The notes under the pieces were generated by a model. That model saw only the letters and a program-made list of their open reading frames with translations. It did not search any database and was not told the origin of the DNA. A DNA stretch of 64,000 bases. It comes from Microbacterium atlanticum (GTDB lineage: Bacteria; Actinomycetota; Actinomycetes; Actinomycetales; Microbacteriaceae). A program made the translations under genes and the position numbers. The stretch spans positions 1,612,001-1,676,000 of the forward strand of contig NZ_CP063813.1 of NCBI RefSeq assembly GCF_015277815.1. Direction: 5' to 3'. Shown here piece by piece: positions 1 through 8,622 of this stretch (the first letter of the stretch is position 1; each line of letters opens with the position of its first letter).

Positions 1-1
1 G

Positions 2-796
2 GGGATGTACGGGGCGTGGGACTTCGCGGGCGAGATCGTCGTCGACGCGACGATCGCCTCGGCCAACGGTCGCATGGGACAGACCAACCAGCGCGGCACC
101 GACCTCGACGAGCCGATCTACGACGTCGCGGGCGAGAACTCGCTGACCTCGATCGGTGCACCGCGTCGCACCCGCGTGCACGTGCGGATGTCGGAGCAGA
201 CCACCGGCCTGGCCGACGAGCCGGACACGTGGCCGCCGCCGGTGGTCGGTCAGGTGCGATTGCGGCTCCTCACCGACGTCACGTGCGCCGACCTGCGCGG
301 GCCGACGGCGTGCGAGCTGCAGACGCCCGACGAGGTGGTGGCGACGATCGCGAGGCTCGGCCCGGATCCCCTGGTGGATGATGTCGCGGAGGGCGAGGAG
401 CGGTTCACCACGGTCGTGCGGCGCAAGCCCACCTCCATCGCGCTCCTCCTCATGGATCAGGCGGTCGTCAGCGGGATCGGCAACGTCTACCGCGCCGAGC
501 TGCTGTTCCGCGCCCGGCAGCACCCCCATACACCGGGCAGAGACGTGCCCGAAGAGGTCGTGCGGGGGATCTGGCGCGACTGGGTGCGGCTGCTGGCCAT
601 CGGGGTCGAGACCGGGCAGATGATGACGATGGACGACCTCGACGAGGCGGCCTACCGCCGGGCGATGGCCAGCCGAGACGACCGCCACTGGGTCTACCAC
701 CGGGCGGGGCTGCCCTGCCGGGTCTGCGGCACCGCGATCGTGGTCGAGGAGCTCGCGACGCGCAAGCTCTACTGGTGCCCGAACTGCCAGCGTTGA
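2..796 (+). CDS. Fpg/Nei family DNA glycosylase (5' end cut by window)
   Basis: Base-excision repair glycosylase/AP lyase that removes oxidised bases. The frame is open from the window edge, so the catalytic N-terminus (Pro-Glu) lies outside. About 264 residues are visible. They include the helix-two-turn-helix core VSGIGNVYRAE and a C-terminal zinc finger with Cys238-x2-Cys241 and Cys258-x2-Cys261 (counting from the ATG at 5). The order and the finger spacing fit the family; the Nei-type (endonuclease VIII-like) actinobacterial branch is more likely than MutM, but without the N-terminus I cannot decide. The gene ends 92 bases before the next start and is not obviously in an operon with it. 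Confidence 0.9.
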   Translation, partial: GMYGAWDFAGEIVVDATIASANGRMGQTNQRGTDLDEPIYDVAGENSLTSIGAPRRTRVHVRMSEQTTGLADEPDTWPPPVVGQVRLRLLTDVTCADLRGPTACELQTPDEVVATIARLGPDPLVDDVAEGEERFTTVVRRKPTSIALLLMDQAVVSGIGNVYRAELLFRARQHPHTPGRDVPEEVVRGIWRDWVRLLAIGVETGQMMTMDDLDEAAYRRAMASRDDRHWVYHRAGLPCRVCGTAIVVEELATRKLYWCPNCQR

Positions 797-875
797 CCGC
801 TTCGAGTCGCGCACGTTGCAGGTGAACCGGTCCTTCGGGCGCCGGGTGCGCGATTCGAACGCCTATCCGCGACCC

Positions 876-881
876 TAGGCT
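876..881 (+). promoter_or_regulatory. -10 box TAGGCT, leaderless start of the PaiB-like gene
   Basis: TAGGCT ends 7 nt before the ATG at 889, so transcription should begin at or next to the start codon. No Shine-Dalgarno precedes the ATG, which agrees with a leaderless mRNA. Confidence 0.6.
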
Positions 882-888
882 GGGCCCC

Positions 889-1530
889 ATGCGTCAGAAC
901 CCGAGCTTCGCCATGACGGACGTCGGCGAGATCCGCCGCCTCATCGAGCAGAACCCGTGGGTGACCATCGTCAGCTCGACCGGTGACGGGCTGGTCGCCT
1001 CGCACTACGCCGTGATGCTGGATCCCGCCCGCGACGACCTCACGATCGTCGGTCACGTCGGCAAGCCCGACGACCTCGTCCACGGACTCGGCGAGCGGGA
1101 GCTGCTCGCCGTCGTCCAGGGTCCGCACGGCTACATCTCTCCCGGCTGGTACGGCGAGACCCCGAGCGTGCCGACCTGGAACTTCGTCTCGGCGCATCTC
1201 AGCGGCATCCCGGAGATCCTCACCCCCGAGGAGAACCTCGAGGTGCTGGAGCGGCTCGTCGCACGATTCGAGGGCGGGATGCCGCAGCCCCGTCTGATGT
1301 GGGAGCCTCCGAACGATCCCGACTACGTGCGCCGCCTCGAATGCGGCACCGTCGGCTTCCGCCTCACGCCCACCCGGGTCGTCGCCAAACGCAAGCTCAG
1401 TCAGAACCGGCCGGACGAGGTCGTGGAGGACATCATCCTCCGGCTCGAGGCCGGTGCGAGCCCCTATGCCGACGCGAGGCTGGCACCCGAGATGCGCCGC
1501 GATCTCGAGACCCGCAGGGCGGCGCGGTGA
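889..1530 (+). CDS. PaiB-like FMN-binding protein (putative negative regulator family)
   Basis: 213 residues, matching the PaiB/FMN_bind_2 family length. The N-terminus (MRQNPSFAMTD) and the segments WVTIVSS, GHVGKPDD and SPGWYGETPSVPTWNF are characteristic of this split-barrel flavin-reductase-like fold. Members bind FMN; the regulatory role known for Bacillus PaiB is not established for actinobacterial homologues, so the function here is inferred only from family. The start is fixed by a leaderless -10 box. The stop overlaps the GTG of the following amidohydrolase (GTGA), so the two are translationally coupled. Confidence 0.9.
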   Translation: MRQNPSFAMTDVGEIRRLIEQNPWVTIVSSTGDGLVASHYAVMLDPARDDLTIVGHVGKPDDLVHGLGERELLAVVQGPHGYISPGWYGETPSVPTWNFVSAHLSGIPEILTPEENLEVLERLVARFEGGMPQPRLMWEPPNDPDYVRRLECGTVGFRLTPTRVVAKRKLSQNRPDEVVEDIILRLEAGASPYADARLAPEMRRDLETRRAAR

Positions 1531-3032
1531 CCCCGGCCCGCGGCGACCGACCCGACGTCATCGCGAACGCCCGCCTCACCGGCACCGATCGGACCGACCC
1601 GTTCGGCGACGAGGCGGTCGACGTGCACCTGGCAGACGGACTGGTGGCCGATCTCGCCCCCGCCGGCGCTCTTCCCTGCAACGGGCTCGTGCTCGACGCC
1701 GACGGCGGCTTCGTGATCCCGGGCCTGTGGGACCACCACGTGCACACCGTGCAGTGGGCGCTCTCGGTCCAGCGCGTCGACCTCGGCGGCGCCGGCTCGG
1801 CCGCCGAAGCGGCGGCACTCATGGGCGCCGCCGACCCGCTCGCGGACGGCCGGCGGGTGGGCAGCGGGTTCCGCGACGCCTTCTGGCCGGACGCGCCCGA
1901 ACTGGCCGTGCTCGATGCGGCCACCGGCGAAGTGCCCACGTACCTCATCAACGCGGACGTCCACAGCGTGTGGCTGAACTCCGCCGCGCTGCGGCGGGAG
2001 GGCTTCGAGCCGGACGGCGTGGGCCTGCTGCGCGAGGAGCCGGCGTTCGAGATCTCGCGGCGCCTCAACGCCGTCGACACGTCGGTGTCGGATCCGCTCG
2101 TGGCGCAGATGGCGCAGGATGCCGCATCCCGAGGCGTCGTCGGCCTCGTCGACCTCGACATGGCCTGGAACGAGGACGCCTGGGTGCGCCGGCTTGCGGC
2201 GGGATTCGATGCCCTGCGGGTGTCGTTCGGCATCTACCCGGAGTTCCTCGACCGTGCGATCGGGGAGGGGCTTCGGACCGGGGACGCGGCGCGGGGCGCG
2301 GCATCCGATCTCGTCCGCGTCGGTCCGCTCAAGGTGATCACCGACGGCTCGCTCGGCACCCGCACCGCAGCGTGCTCCCATGCCTACCCCGGCGACCCCG
2401 GCAACCACGGCGTCCTCACCGTCGACATCGCGACTCTGATCGAGCTGATGAGTCGCGCCACCGCCGCCGGCATCGCGTCGGCCATCCACGCGATCGGCGA
2501 CGTCGCCAACACGCACGCGCTGGACGCGTTCGCGGCCACGGGCGCGTGGGGGACCGTCGAACACGCCCAGCTCGTCGCCCACTCCGACATCCCGCGCTTC
2601 TCGCGGCTGGGGGTCGGCGCCAGCGTGCAGCCCGTCCACGCCCTGGACGACCGCGACCTCACGGACTCGGTGTGGGCGAGCCAGACCGCACAGGCCTACC
2701 CGCTGCGCGCGCTCCGGGACGCCGGCGCGAACATCCTCTTCGGCTCGGATGCGCCGGTGTCGCCGCTGGATCCGTGGGCGGCGATGGCGGCCGCGGTCTT
2801 CCGCACCCGGGACGGACGCGAGCCCTGGCAGCCGGGGCAGCGCCTCGATGCGGCGACGGCGCTCGGCGCCTCGACCCGCGGGGGTTCTGAGGAGCCCGCC
2901 CGCATCGGTCCCGGTGACATCGCCGACCTCGCGGTGTGCGAACGCGACCCGCTGGCTGCCGACGAGGAGCAGATGCGCGGCATGAACGTCGCGGCGACGG
3001 TTCTCGGCGGTCGACTCACCCACGTCGCGTGA
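1527..3032 (+). CDS. Amidohydrolase family protein (YtcJ-like)
   Basis: 501 residues from the GTG that overlaps the upstream stop. The early metal ligands are in GLWDHHVHT (about residues 68-76), and ITDGSLGTRTAA, HAIGD, EHAQLV and GSDAPVSPLDPW follow in the order seen in YtcJ-like members of the metal-dependent amidohydrolase superfamily. The substrate is unknown; relatives hydrolyse N-acyl or cyclic amide bonds. Translational coupling to the PaiB-like FMN protein suggests a common catabolic or detoxification role. An open frame extends further upstream to 1299 inside the previous gene, but this is a GC-rich extension without family similarity. Confidence 0.9.
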   Translation: MTPARGDRPDVIANARLTGTDRTDPFGDEAVDVHLADGLVADLAPAGALPCNGLVLDADGGFVIPGLWDHHVHTVQWALSVQRVDLGGAGSAAEAAALMGAADPLADGRRVGSGFRDAFWPDAPELAVLDAATGEVPTYLINADVHSVWLNSAALRREGFEPDGVGLLREEPAFEISRRLNAVDTSVSDPLVAQMAQDAASRGVVGLVDLDMAWNEDAWVRRLAAGFDALRVSFGIYPEFLDRAIGEGLRTGDAARGAASDLVRVGPLKVITDGSLGTRTAACSHAYPGDPGNHGVLTVDIATLIELMSRATAAGIASAIHAIGDVANTHALDAFAATGAWGTVEHAQLVAHSDIPRFSRLGVGASVQPVHALDDRDLTDSVWASQTAQAYPLRALRDAGANILFGSDAPVSPLDPWAAMAAAVFRTRDGREPWQPGQRLDAATALGASTRGGSEEPARIGPGDIADLAVCERDPLAADEEQMRGMNVAATVLGGRLTHVA

Positions 3033-3116
3033 GCGCCCCCACCGGGGGTCTGCCCCCGCACCGGTCGGGGAGCGGGTCGGATGCCGCACCCCGCGCACTG
3101 CCGCGAGGCTGGGATC

Positions 3117-4541
3117 ATGACCCTGAGGGAGACGTCGGTGACCGCGATGACCAATGAACCCGGGCCGTTGCCGCGCACCGTCGCGCGCGACGGGGACGGC
3201 GGGTTCTGGCCGACCTACGGCCGGGCGTGGATCCGAACGCCCGGGAGTGCGCTGTACCTCCTGGCGGTGTTCGTCCTGGCCATGCTGTCGCTCGGCATCC
3301 TCGCCGCGCTGTTCTGGACGAGCGTCGGCCTCTTGATCCTCGTGGTCGGCCTGCCGCTGGGCGTGCTGACCCTTCTCATCGCCCGCGGATTCGGCGTGGC
3401 AGACCGCTTCCTCCTCCGGCTCACGGGCCTGCCCCCGGTCGCGGAGCCGGAATGGAGACGCCGCACCGACGGCGGGAACGGCTTCTGGGCGGCCCTCACC
3501 CGGCCCGTCCGCGATCCCCACTACTGGGTGTATCTCGTGCACGGGATGATCGTCAGCCCGATCCTCAGCACCGTCTCGTTCGCGCTGACCATCGTCTGGC
3601 TCAGCGTCGGGCTCGGCGGACTCACCTACTGGTTCTGGGGCATGTTCCTCCCGCGCGAAGCCCGAGACGGCGACGGCGACTGGGGTCGCTACGTCGCGGA
3701 CGTCGTGCCCTGGCTGTTCGGCGGATGGTCGAGCTGGGGCGTCGAGGTCGTGCTGTATCTCCTGGCCGGGATCGTGTTCACGATCACGATGCCGTGGGTG
3801 CTGGGCGGTCTCGCGCGCGCCCACCACGCGGTGGCGGCGGCGATGCTGGGACGCTGGAGCTCCGACGACCTGGCCGCCGAGGTGCGGGCGGAGTCCGCGG
3901 CCCGCGAGGCTGCCGTCCACGCCGAGGACGTCGCCCTGCGCCGGCTCGAGCGCGACATCCACGACGGTCCGCAGCAGCGACTGGTGCGGCTTCAGATGGA
4001 TCTCGCTGCTGTCGAGCGGCGAGCCGAGGCGGGCGAAGCGGATGCCGCGGCCGACCTCGCCCGCGAGGCGCGCGGTCATGCGAAGGCGGCGCTGGACGAA
4101 CTGCGCGCGCTCTCGAGCGGGGTCGCTCCGCCCCTGCTGCAGGACCGCGGTCTCGCGGCAGCGCTCGAGGCCGTCGCAGCGGGCTCCCCGCTGCCGGTCC
4201 ACGTCGACATCGACCCGGCCATCGATCGGGCCGTGAGCGCGGAGGTCGCACGCACGGCGTACTTCGTCGTCGCCGAGCTGCTGACCAACACGGTCAAGCA
4301 CGCCGGTGCCAGTGCGGTGACGCTGACGGCGGGGCTGCGAAGGGCGCCGAACGGCGCCCCGACCCACCTCGACGTCTGGGTGGTCGACAACGGCCGCGGC
4401 GGCGCGACGTTCGCACCCGGTCATGGGCTGGAGGGGCTGCGTGAGCGGCTCGCGGGGCTGCGCGGGCTGGTGGTGCTGGAGAGCCCCGTCGGCGGGCCGA
4501 CGTCGGTGGGCGCGCACGTCCCTCTCGGGAGCGCGCCGTGA
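3117..4541 (+). CDS. Two-component sensor histidine kinase (NarL-type, with putative sensor domain)
   Basis: 474 residues. The N-terminal half has four hydrophobic segments (around residues 45-100 and 140-230), like the 'putative sensor' domain of actinobacterial kinases. The HisKA_3 box RRLERDIHDGPQQRL places the phosphorylated His at about 282. A HATPase core follows, with ELLTNTVKHAG and DNGRGG then GLEGLRERL. The ATG at 3117 is chosen because a -10-like GAGGCT lies 6 nt upstream, as in other leaderless genes here; the ATG at 3081 would add 12 residues. The 3' end overlaps the response regulator by 4 bases, so they form a pair. The signal is unknown. Confidence 0.9.
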   Translation: MTLRETSVTAMTNEPGPLPRTVARDGDGGFWPTYGRAWIRTPGSALYLLAVFVLAMLSLGILAALFWTSVGLLILVVGLPLGVLTLLIARGFGVADRFLLRLTGLPPVAEPEWRRRTDGGNGFWAALTRPVRDPHYWVYLVHGMIVSPILSTVSFALTIVWLSVGLGGLTYWFWGMFLPREARDGDGDWGRYVADVVPWLFGGWSSWGVEVVLYLLAGIVFTITMPWVLGGLARAHHAVAAAMLGRWSSDDLAAEVRAESAAREAAVHAEDVALRRLERDIHDGPQQRLVRLQMDLAAVERRAEAGEADAAADLAREARGHAKAALDELRALSSGVAPPLLQDRGLAAALEAVAAGSPLPVHVDIDPAIDRAVSAEVARTAYFVVAELLTNTVKHAGASAVTLTAGLRRAPNGAPTHLDVWVVDNGRGGATFAPGHGLEGLRERLAGLRGLVVLESPVGGPTSVGAHVPLGSAP

Positions 4542-5230
4542 CCGGTCCCTATGCTGAGGAGGTGGACGCCGTGCTCGATCCCCTCGCACCCCGCGTCGTC
4601 CTGTTCGAGGATTCCCTCCTGCTGCGCGAAGGGCTCGTCCGCCTCTTCGACGAGGCCGGCTACGTCACGGCGGGCGCGTGGGGCGACGCACGCGATGTGG
4701 TCGAGCGCGTGCGCGGCGCGCATGCCGACATCGCGATCCTCGACGTGCGCCTGCCGCCCGGCTTCCGCGACGAGGGCATCCGCGCCGCCCTGGAGGTGCG
4801 AAGCGCGCTGCCGGATGTCGGCATCCTCGTGCTGAGCCAGTACGTCGAGGCGGTCTACGCGCGCGAGCTGCTCGCCGGCGGCGAAGGCGGCGTCGGATAT
4901 CTGCTCAAGGACCGCGTCACGTCGCTCGCGGAGTTCACCGACGCCGTCAGGCGGGTGCGGGAGCGAGGCACGGTGCTCGACCCTGTCGTGGTGCAGGCGC
5001 TGCTCTCCGCGCGTCCGGACCCGCTGTCGACCCTCACCCCTCGTGAGCGGGAAGTGCTCTCGCTGATGGCCGAGGGGCGGAGCAACGGCAGCATCGCCGA
5101 GCGTCTCTTCATCGGCGTGGGCGCGGTGGAGAAGAACATCAGCGCCATCTTCGCCAAGCTCGGGCTCGAGGAGTCGGGGACCGAGCACAGGCGGGTGCTC
5201 GCCGTGCTCGCCTTCCTCCAGGCCGGTTGA
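4538..5230 (+). CDS. LuxR/NarL-family response regulator
   Basis: 230 residues: an N-terminal receiver domain with the phospho-acceptor Asp at about 69 (AILDVRLPPG), then a C-terminal LuxR helix-turn-helix starting at LTPREREVLSLMAEG (about residues 167-228). It is the partner of the kinase encoded immediately upstream, whose stop overlaps this GTG. An in-frame GTG at 4562 has its own TATGCT box 6 nt upstream (4550-4555). A second, shorter leaderless transcript starting at residue 9, just before the receiver domain proper, is therefore possible. Confidence 0.9.
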   Translation: MTGPYAEEVDAVLDPLAPRVVLFEDSLLLREGLVRLFDEAGYVTAGAWGDARDVVERVRGAHADIAILDVRLPPGFRDEGIRAALEVRSALPDVGILVLSQYVEAVYARELLAGGEGGVGYLLKDRVTSLAEFTDAVRRVRERGTVLDPVVVQALLSARPDPLSTLTPREREVLSLMAEGRSNGSIAERLFIGVGAVEKNISAIFAKLGLEESGTEHRRVLAVLAFLQAG

Positions 5231-5232
5231 CG

Positions 5233-5267
5233 ACGAAGGCCCCCGGTGGTCACCGGAGGCCTTCGGA
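5233..5267. terminator. Bidirectional terminator between response regulator and dps
   Basis: Inverted repeat with arms around GAAGGCC...CCGGTG and CACCGG...GGCCTTC and a 2-base loop, in the 51-base gap between convergent genes. It can fold on both strands. Confidence 0.7.
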
Positions 5268-5281
5268 TGGGAGCACCCTCG

Positions 5282-5764
5282 TCACTCGGCGAGGTGCGCG
5301 AAGAGGAACCAGCGGTCCTTCTCGAGCGACTCCTTGATGCCGATCGCGATGTCCTGGCTCGTGAGGTCGAACTCGTCGAGCCCGTCGATCGCGGCCTGGA
5401 CGTCGGCGATGACGGCGTCCATGTCGGCGATCACGGTGCGGATGAGGGCATCCCACTGCGTGAAGCCCGCCGGGACCGCGCTCTCGGTCTTCAGAGCCAC
5501 CGTGGCGACGCGGGCATCGATCGGCAGGCCGAGGGCGACGATGCGTTCGGCTGCCTGGTCGGCGCCGTCCTGGGCGTGGGCGACCACGGAGTCCAGGAGT
5601 TCGTGGATCGCGATGAAGTTGGCACCCCGCACATTCCAGTGCGCCTGCTTCCCGTTGACGGCGAGCGCCTGCAGCCCCAGCACGACGGGAGTGAGGAACT
5701 GCGCGGTCGCGGCGGCGACGTCGGGGTTGGCGGCGGTGGCGGGGGTGGTCTGGGTGTTCGACAT
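5282..5764 (-). CDS. dps: Dps-family DNA-binding/ferritin-like protein
   Basis: 160 residues, typical for Dps. The inter-subunit ferroxidase residues are present at the usual spacing: His42 (in KQAHWNV), His54, Asp69 and Glu73. Dps dodecamers oxidise and store iron with peroxide and coat DNA in stationary phase or stress. There is a good Shine-Dalgarno (GGAGG) 6 bases before the ATG, and a TACCGT box at 5823-5828 on this strand. It is monocistronic and convergent with the response regulator. The N-terminal tail is short and Thr/Ala-rich rather than Lys-rich, so DNA binding by the tail is uncertain. Confidence 0.93.
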   Translation of the reverse strand: MSNTQTTPATAANPDVAAATAQFLTPVVLGLQALAVNGKQAHWNVRGANFIAIHELLDSVVAHAQDGADQAAERIVALGLPIDARVATVALKTESAVPAGFTQWDALIRTVIADMDAVIADVQAAIDGLDEFDLTSQDIAIGIKESLEKDRWFLFAHLAE

Positions 5765-5917
5765 GTCTGGCCTCCATCATTCGGAGGGTCGCTCGGCTGG
5801 CGATCGGCCTCCAGTGACTGCAACGGTACTCAGCGGGAGTCATTCCGCAAGCAAGTGAAGGCTGGGCTAAACCGGCCCCGGCGGCCCCGTCGGTTCGGGC
5901 ACGGCGACGACAGCGGC

Positions 5918-5923
5918 TAACGT
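5918..5923 (+). promoter_or_regulatory. -10 box TAACGT, leaderless start of the acyltransferase
   Basis: TAACGT ends 6 nt before the GTG at 5930; no ribosome binding site is present. Confidence 0.55.
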
Positions 5924-5929
5924 CGATTC

Positions 5930-8077
5930 GTGCCTTCCGCCGATCACGACCTCGGACCGCAGCATCTGGGCGAGCCTGCCCGGACGGTGACGCGCGAGCC
6001 GCGCGACCGGTCGCCGGAGCACGCCGAGCCGTCGCGGTTCCTTCCGCACGTGCAGGGGCTGCGCGCGATCGCCGTGCTGTGCGTCGTGCTCTACCACTTC
6101 TGGCCGGGCCGCGTCACCGGCGGCTACATCGGCGTCGACATCTTCTTCGTCATCTCCGGCTTCCTCATCACCTCGCATCTGATGAGGGAGTTGACGGCGA
6201 CCGGCACGGTGCGACTCAGCCAGTTCTGGGCGCGTCGGGCCCGCCGCCTGCTCCCCGCGTCGCTGCTGGTCCTGCTGTTCTGCGCGCTGGTGGCGATGTC
6301 GCCCTACCTCATGCCGACGTCGGCGCTGCCGAACGAGGTCCGCGAGATCCTCGCCTCCACGTTCTACGTCGAGAACTGGTACCTCGCCCTCACCTCCGCC
6401 GACTACCTCAACCACGGCGGTGACCCCACGACAGTCCAGCACTACTGGTCGCTGTCGCTGGAAGAGCAGTTCTACGTGATGTGGCCGCTCATCATGCTGC
6501 TGGCCGCGTGGATCGCGGTGAAGTGGTTCCGCGGTGCTCGGCGGCGCGCGATCATCGTGGCGCTCGCGGTGGTGACCGTTGTCTCATTCGTCTTCTGCGT
6601 CGTCTTCACGATCACCGATCCGGCCCCCGCCTACTTCGTGACCTTCGGGCGCATGTGGCAGTTCGGCGTCGGTGCGATGATCGCCCTCGTCCCGCTGCTG
6701 CGCATCCGCCACGCGGTGGGAAGCTTCGTGCTCGGCTGGGCGGGGATCGCGGCACTGCTGTACGCGACCTTCACCTTCGACGGGCAGACGCCGTTCCCCG
6801 GATACATGGCAGCGATCCCGACACTCGGGGCGGCGGCCGTGATCGCGGCGTCGAACGCCGACCGGTGGTGGTACCCGACGCGGATCCTCTCCATCCGTCC
6901 CGCCCAGTTCGTCGGCGACATCTCGTACTCGCTCTATCTGTGGCACTGGCCGCTCATCATCATCGCCCCGTCGGTCCCGTTCTGGGGACTCACGATCTAC
7001 CACCGCGTCTCGCTGCTGGTCCTCTGCTTCGTGCTCGCCTGGCTCACCAAGCGCTTCGTGGAGGATCCGGTGCGGGGCTGGAAGGTGCTCACACGGCGCC
7101 CGGCCCGGGTGACGCTGTGGTCATCGCTGGCGGGCATGGTGGTCGTCGCGGTCGTGGCGGGCACGGCCTGGCTGGTGAACGCCCCGCTGTACGAGCGCGG
7201 CACGCGCGACATCGCCCAGCTGCAGCAGGACCCTCCGGAGTGCTTCGGCGCGGCATCCGTCCTCGATCCCTCGTGCGCCGGGGTCGAGTTCGGCGACACG
7301 ATCCTCCCCGCGCCCGGTTTCGCCGGCATCGATCGCCCGTCGGACGAGCAGTGTTTCGTGCAGCTCACCGACTCGCGGCCGGTGTCGTGCGCGTTCGGCT
7401 CCGACGACCCGTCGGCGCCGCGCGTCGCTCTCATCGGCGACAGCCACGCGTACCAGCTGCTGTCGACCTTCCAGCGCATGGCGGACGAGAACGGGTGGCA
7501 GCTGGTGACCTGGTTCAAGGGCGCCTGCCCGTGGAGCACCACACCGCTGTCGACCCCCGGTTCCTTCGGCGCCGCCTGCACCGAGTGGCGGGAGCGGGTG
7601 CAGCGGGCGATCGACGACGCGGAGCTGGACGCCGTGTTCACCGCGGCCATCGCGACCACTCCCTACTCGTCCGCAGGCTACGACTCGGCCCACGACGCGG
7701 CCGTCGCCGGCTACCGCGACGCGTGGAGCACGGTCACCGAGCGCGGCATCCCCGTCATCACCGTCGTCGACAACCCCGTCTGGGAGACCGACCCGAACAA
7801 GTGCCTGCGCACCCGCGATCAGGCGGAGTGCGATGCTCCCCGATCGGACGTGCTGGTGGCCGAGGATCCGCTGCGCGATGCGGCATCCGGATTCGACGCC
7901 GTCACGCTCCTGGACTTCACCGACGTGTTCTGCCAGGACGAGCGCTGCGAGCCGGTCGTCGGCGGCGCGAACGTCTACCGCGACCAGGACCACCTCACGG
8001 TGACCTTCGCGGACACCCTCGCGCCGTGGTACTCCGAGGCCATCCAGGCGGCCCTGACCAGCAGAATGGGATCATGA
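5930..8077 (+). CDS. OafA/YrhL-family membrane acyltransferase with C-terminal SGNH domain
   Basis: 715 residues. The N-terminal acyltransferase_3 domain (about 36-415) begins with LPHVQGLRAIAVL, contains the conserved His56 (LYHFW) and GVDIFFVISGFLIT, and has about ten membrane segments. The C-terminal part (about 440-715) is an extracytoplasmic SGNH hydrolase-like domain with the block I motif GDSH (about 502-505) and the catalytic pair in DQDHL (about 686). Such two-domain enzymes move acetyl groups across the membrane onto cell-envelope polysaccharides. The target here is unknown. The start is fixed by a leaderless -10. The gene overlaps the gamma-carbonic-anhydrase-like gene by 4 bases. 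Confidence 0.92.
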   Translation: MPSADHDLGPQHLGEPARTVTREPRDRSPEHAEPSRFLPHVQGLRAIAVLCVVLYHFWPGRVTGGYIGVDIFFVISGFLITSHLMRELTATGTVRLSQFWARRARRLLPASLLVLLFCALVAMSPYLMPTSALPNEVREILASTFYVENWYLALTSADYLNHGGDPTTVQHYWSLSLEEQFYVMWPLIMLLAAWIAVKWFRGARRRAIIVALAVVTVVSFVFCVVFTITDPAPAYFVTFGRMWQFGVGAMIALVPLLRIRHAVGSFVLGWAGIAALLYATFTFDGQTPFPGYMAAIPTLGAAAVIAASNADRWWYPTRILSIRPAQFVGDISYSLYLWHWPLIIIAPSVPFWGLTIYHRVSLLVLCFVLAWLTKRFVEDPVRGWKVLTRRPARVTLWSSLAGMVVVAVVAGTAWLVNAPLYERGTRDIAQLQQDPPECFGAASVLDPSCAGVEFGDTILPAPGFAGIDRPSDEQCFVQLTDSRPVSCAFGSDDPSAPRVALIGDSHAYQLLSTFQRMADENGWQLVTWFKGACPWSTTPLSTPGSFGAACTEWRERVQRAIDDAELDAVFTAAIATTPYSSAGYDSAHDAAVAGYRDAWSTVTERGIPVITVVDNPVWETDPNKCLRTRDQAECDAPRSDVLVAEDPLRDAASGFDAVTLLDFTDVFCQDERCEPVVGGANVYRDQDHLTVTFADTLAPWYSEAIQAALTSRMGS

Positions 8078-8613
8078 CGGTCGCACCCGGAGCCTCGATC
8101 CTGTCCGCAGCGGGAAGAACCCCCGACCTGCATCCCACCGCCTTCGTGGCGGCAGGTGCGCGGATCGTCGGGGGAGTGACCCTCGGTGAGGGCGCCAGCG
8201 TCTGGTACAACGCGGTGCTCCGCGCGGACGGCGACACCATCACCGTCGGACGGGACAGCAACCTGCAGGACAACGTGTCGGTGCACGTCGACGCCGGCAG
8301 GCCGGTGATCATCGGCGAGAGCGTCTCCGTCGGGCACAACGCCGTCGTGCACGGCTGCACCATCGGCGACGGCTCGCTGATCGGCATGGGTGCGGTCGTG
8401 CTCAACGGCGCGAAGATCGGCTCCGGATGCCTCGTCGCCGGCGGCGCCGTCGTGCTGGAGGGCACCGAGATCCCGGACGGCTCGCTCGTGGCGGGCGTGC
8501 CCGCGAAGGTGCGGCGCGAGCTGACGCCGGCGGAGCGTGCCGGGCTGCTGCGCAACGCCGAGCACTATCTCACTCACGTGCGGGAGCATCGCGACGCCAG
8601 CCCGGCCGGCTGA
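8074..8613 (+). CDS. Gamma carbonic anhydrase-like hexapeptide-repeat protein
   Basis: 179 residues with left-handed beta-helix hexapeptide repeats through most of the length (for example VGGVTLGEGASVWYNAVLRAD). The three His metal ligands of gamma carbonic anhydrases are visible in NVSVHVD and in VGHNAVVHG. It may be a carbonic anhydrase or a PaaY/YrdA-like protein of other activity. The ATG overlaps the stop of the acyltransferase (ATGA), so translation is coupled. It ends only 9 bases from the convergent hydrolase gene. Confidence 0.9.
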   Translation: MTVAPGASILSAAGRTPDLHPTAFVAAGARIVGGVTLGEGASVWYNAVLRADGDTITVGRDSNLQDNVSVHVDAGRPVIIGESVSVGHNAVVHGCTIGDGSLIGMGAVVLNGAKIGSGCLVAGGAVVLEGTEIPDGSLVAGVPAKVRRELTPAERAGLLRNAEHYLTHVREHRDASPAG

Positions 8614-8622
8614 CGGCCGATC

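Noticed and set aside
1464-4589. 1041-residue open frame on the minus strand opposite the amidohydrolase and kinase
   Set aside because: Composition is Arg/Pro/His-rich without any domain, it overlaps two recognised genes, and such frames arise from high third-position GC.
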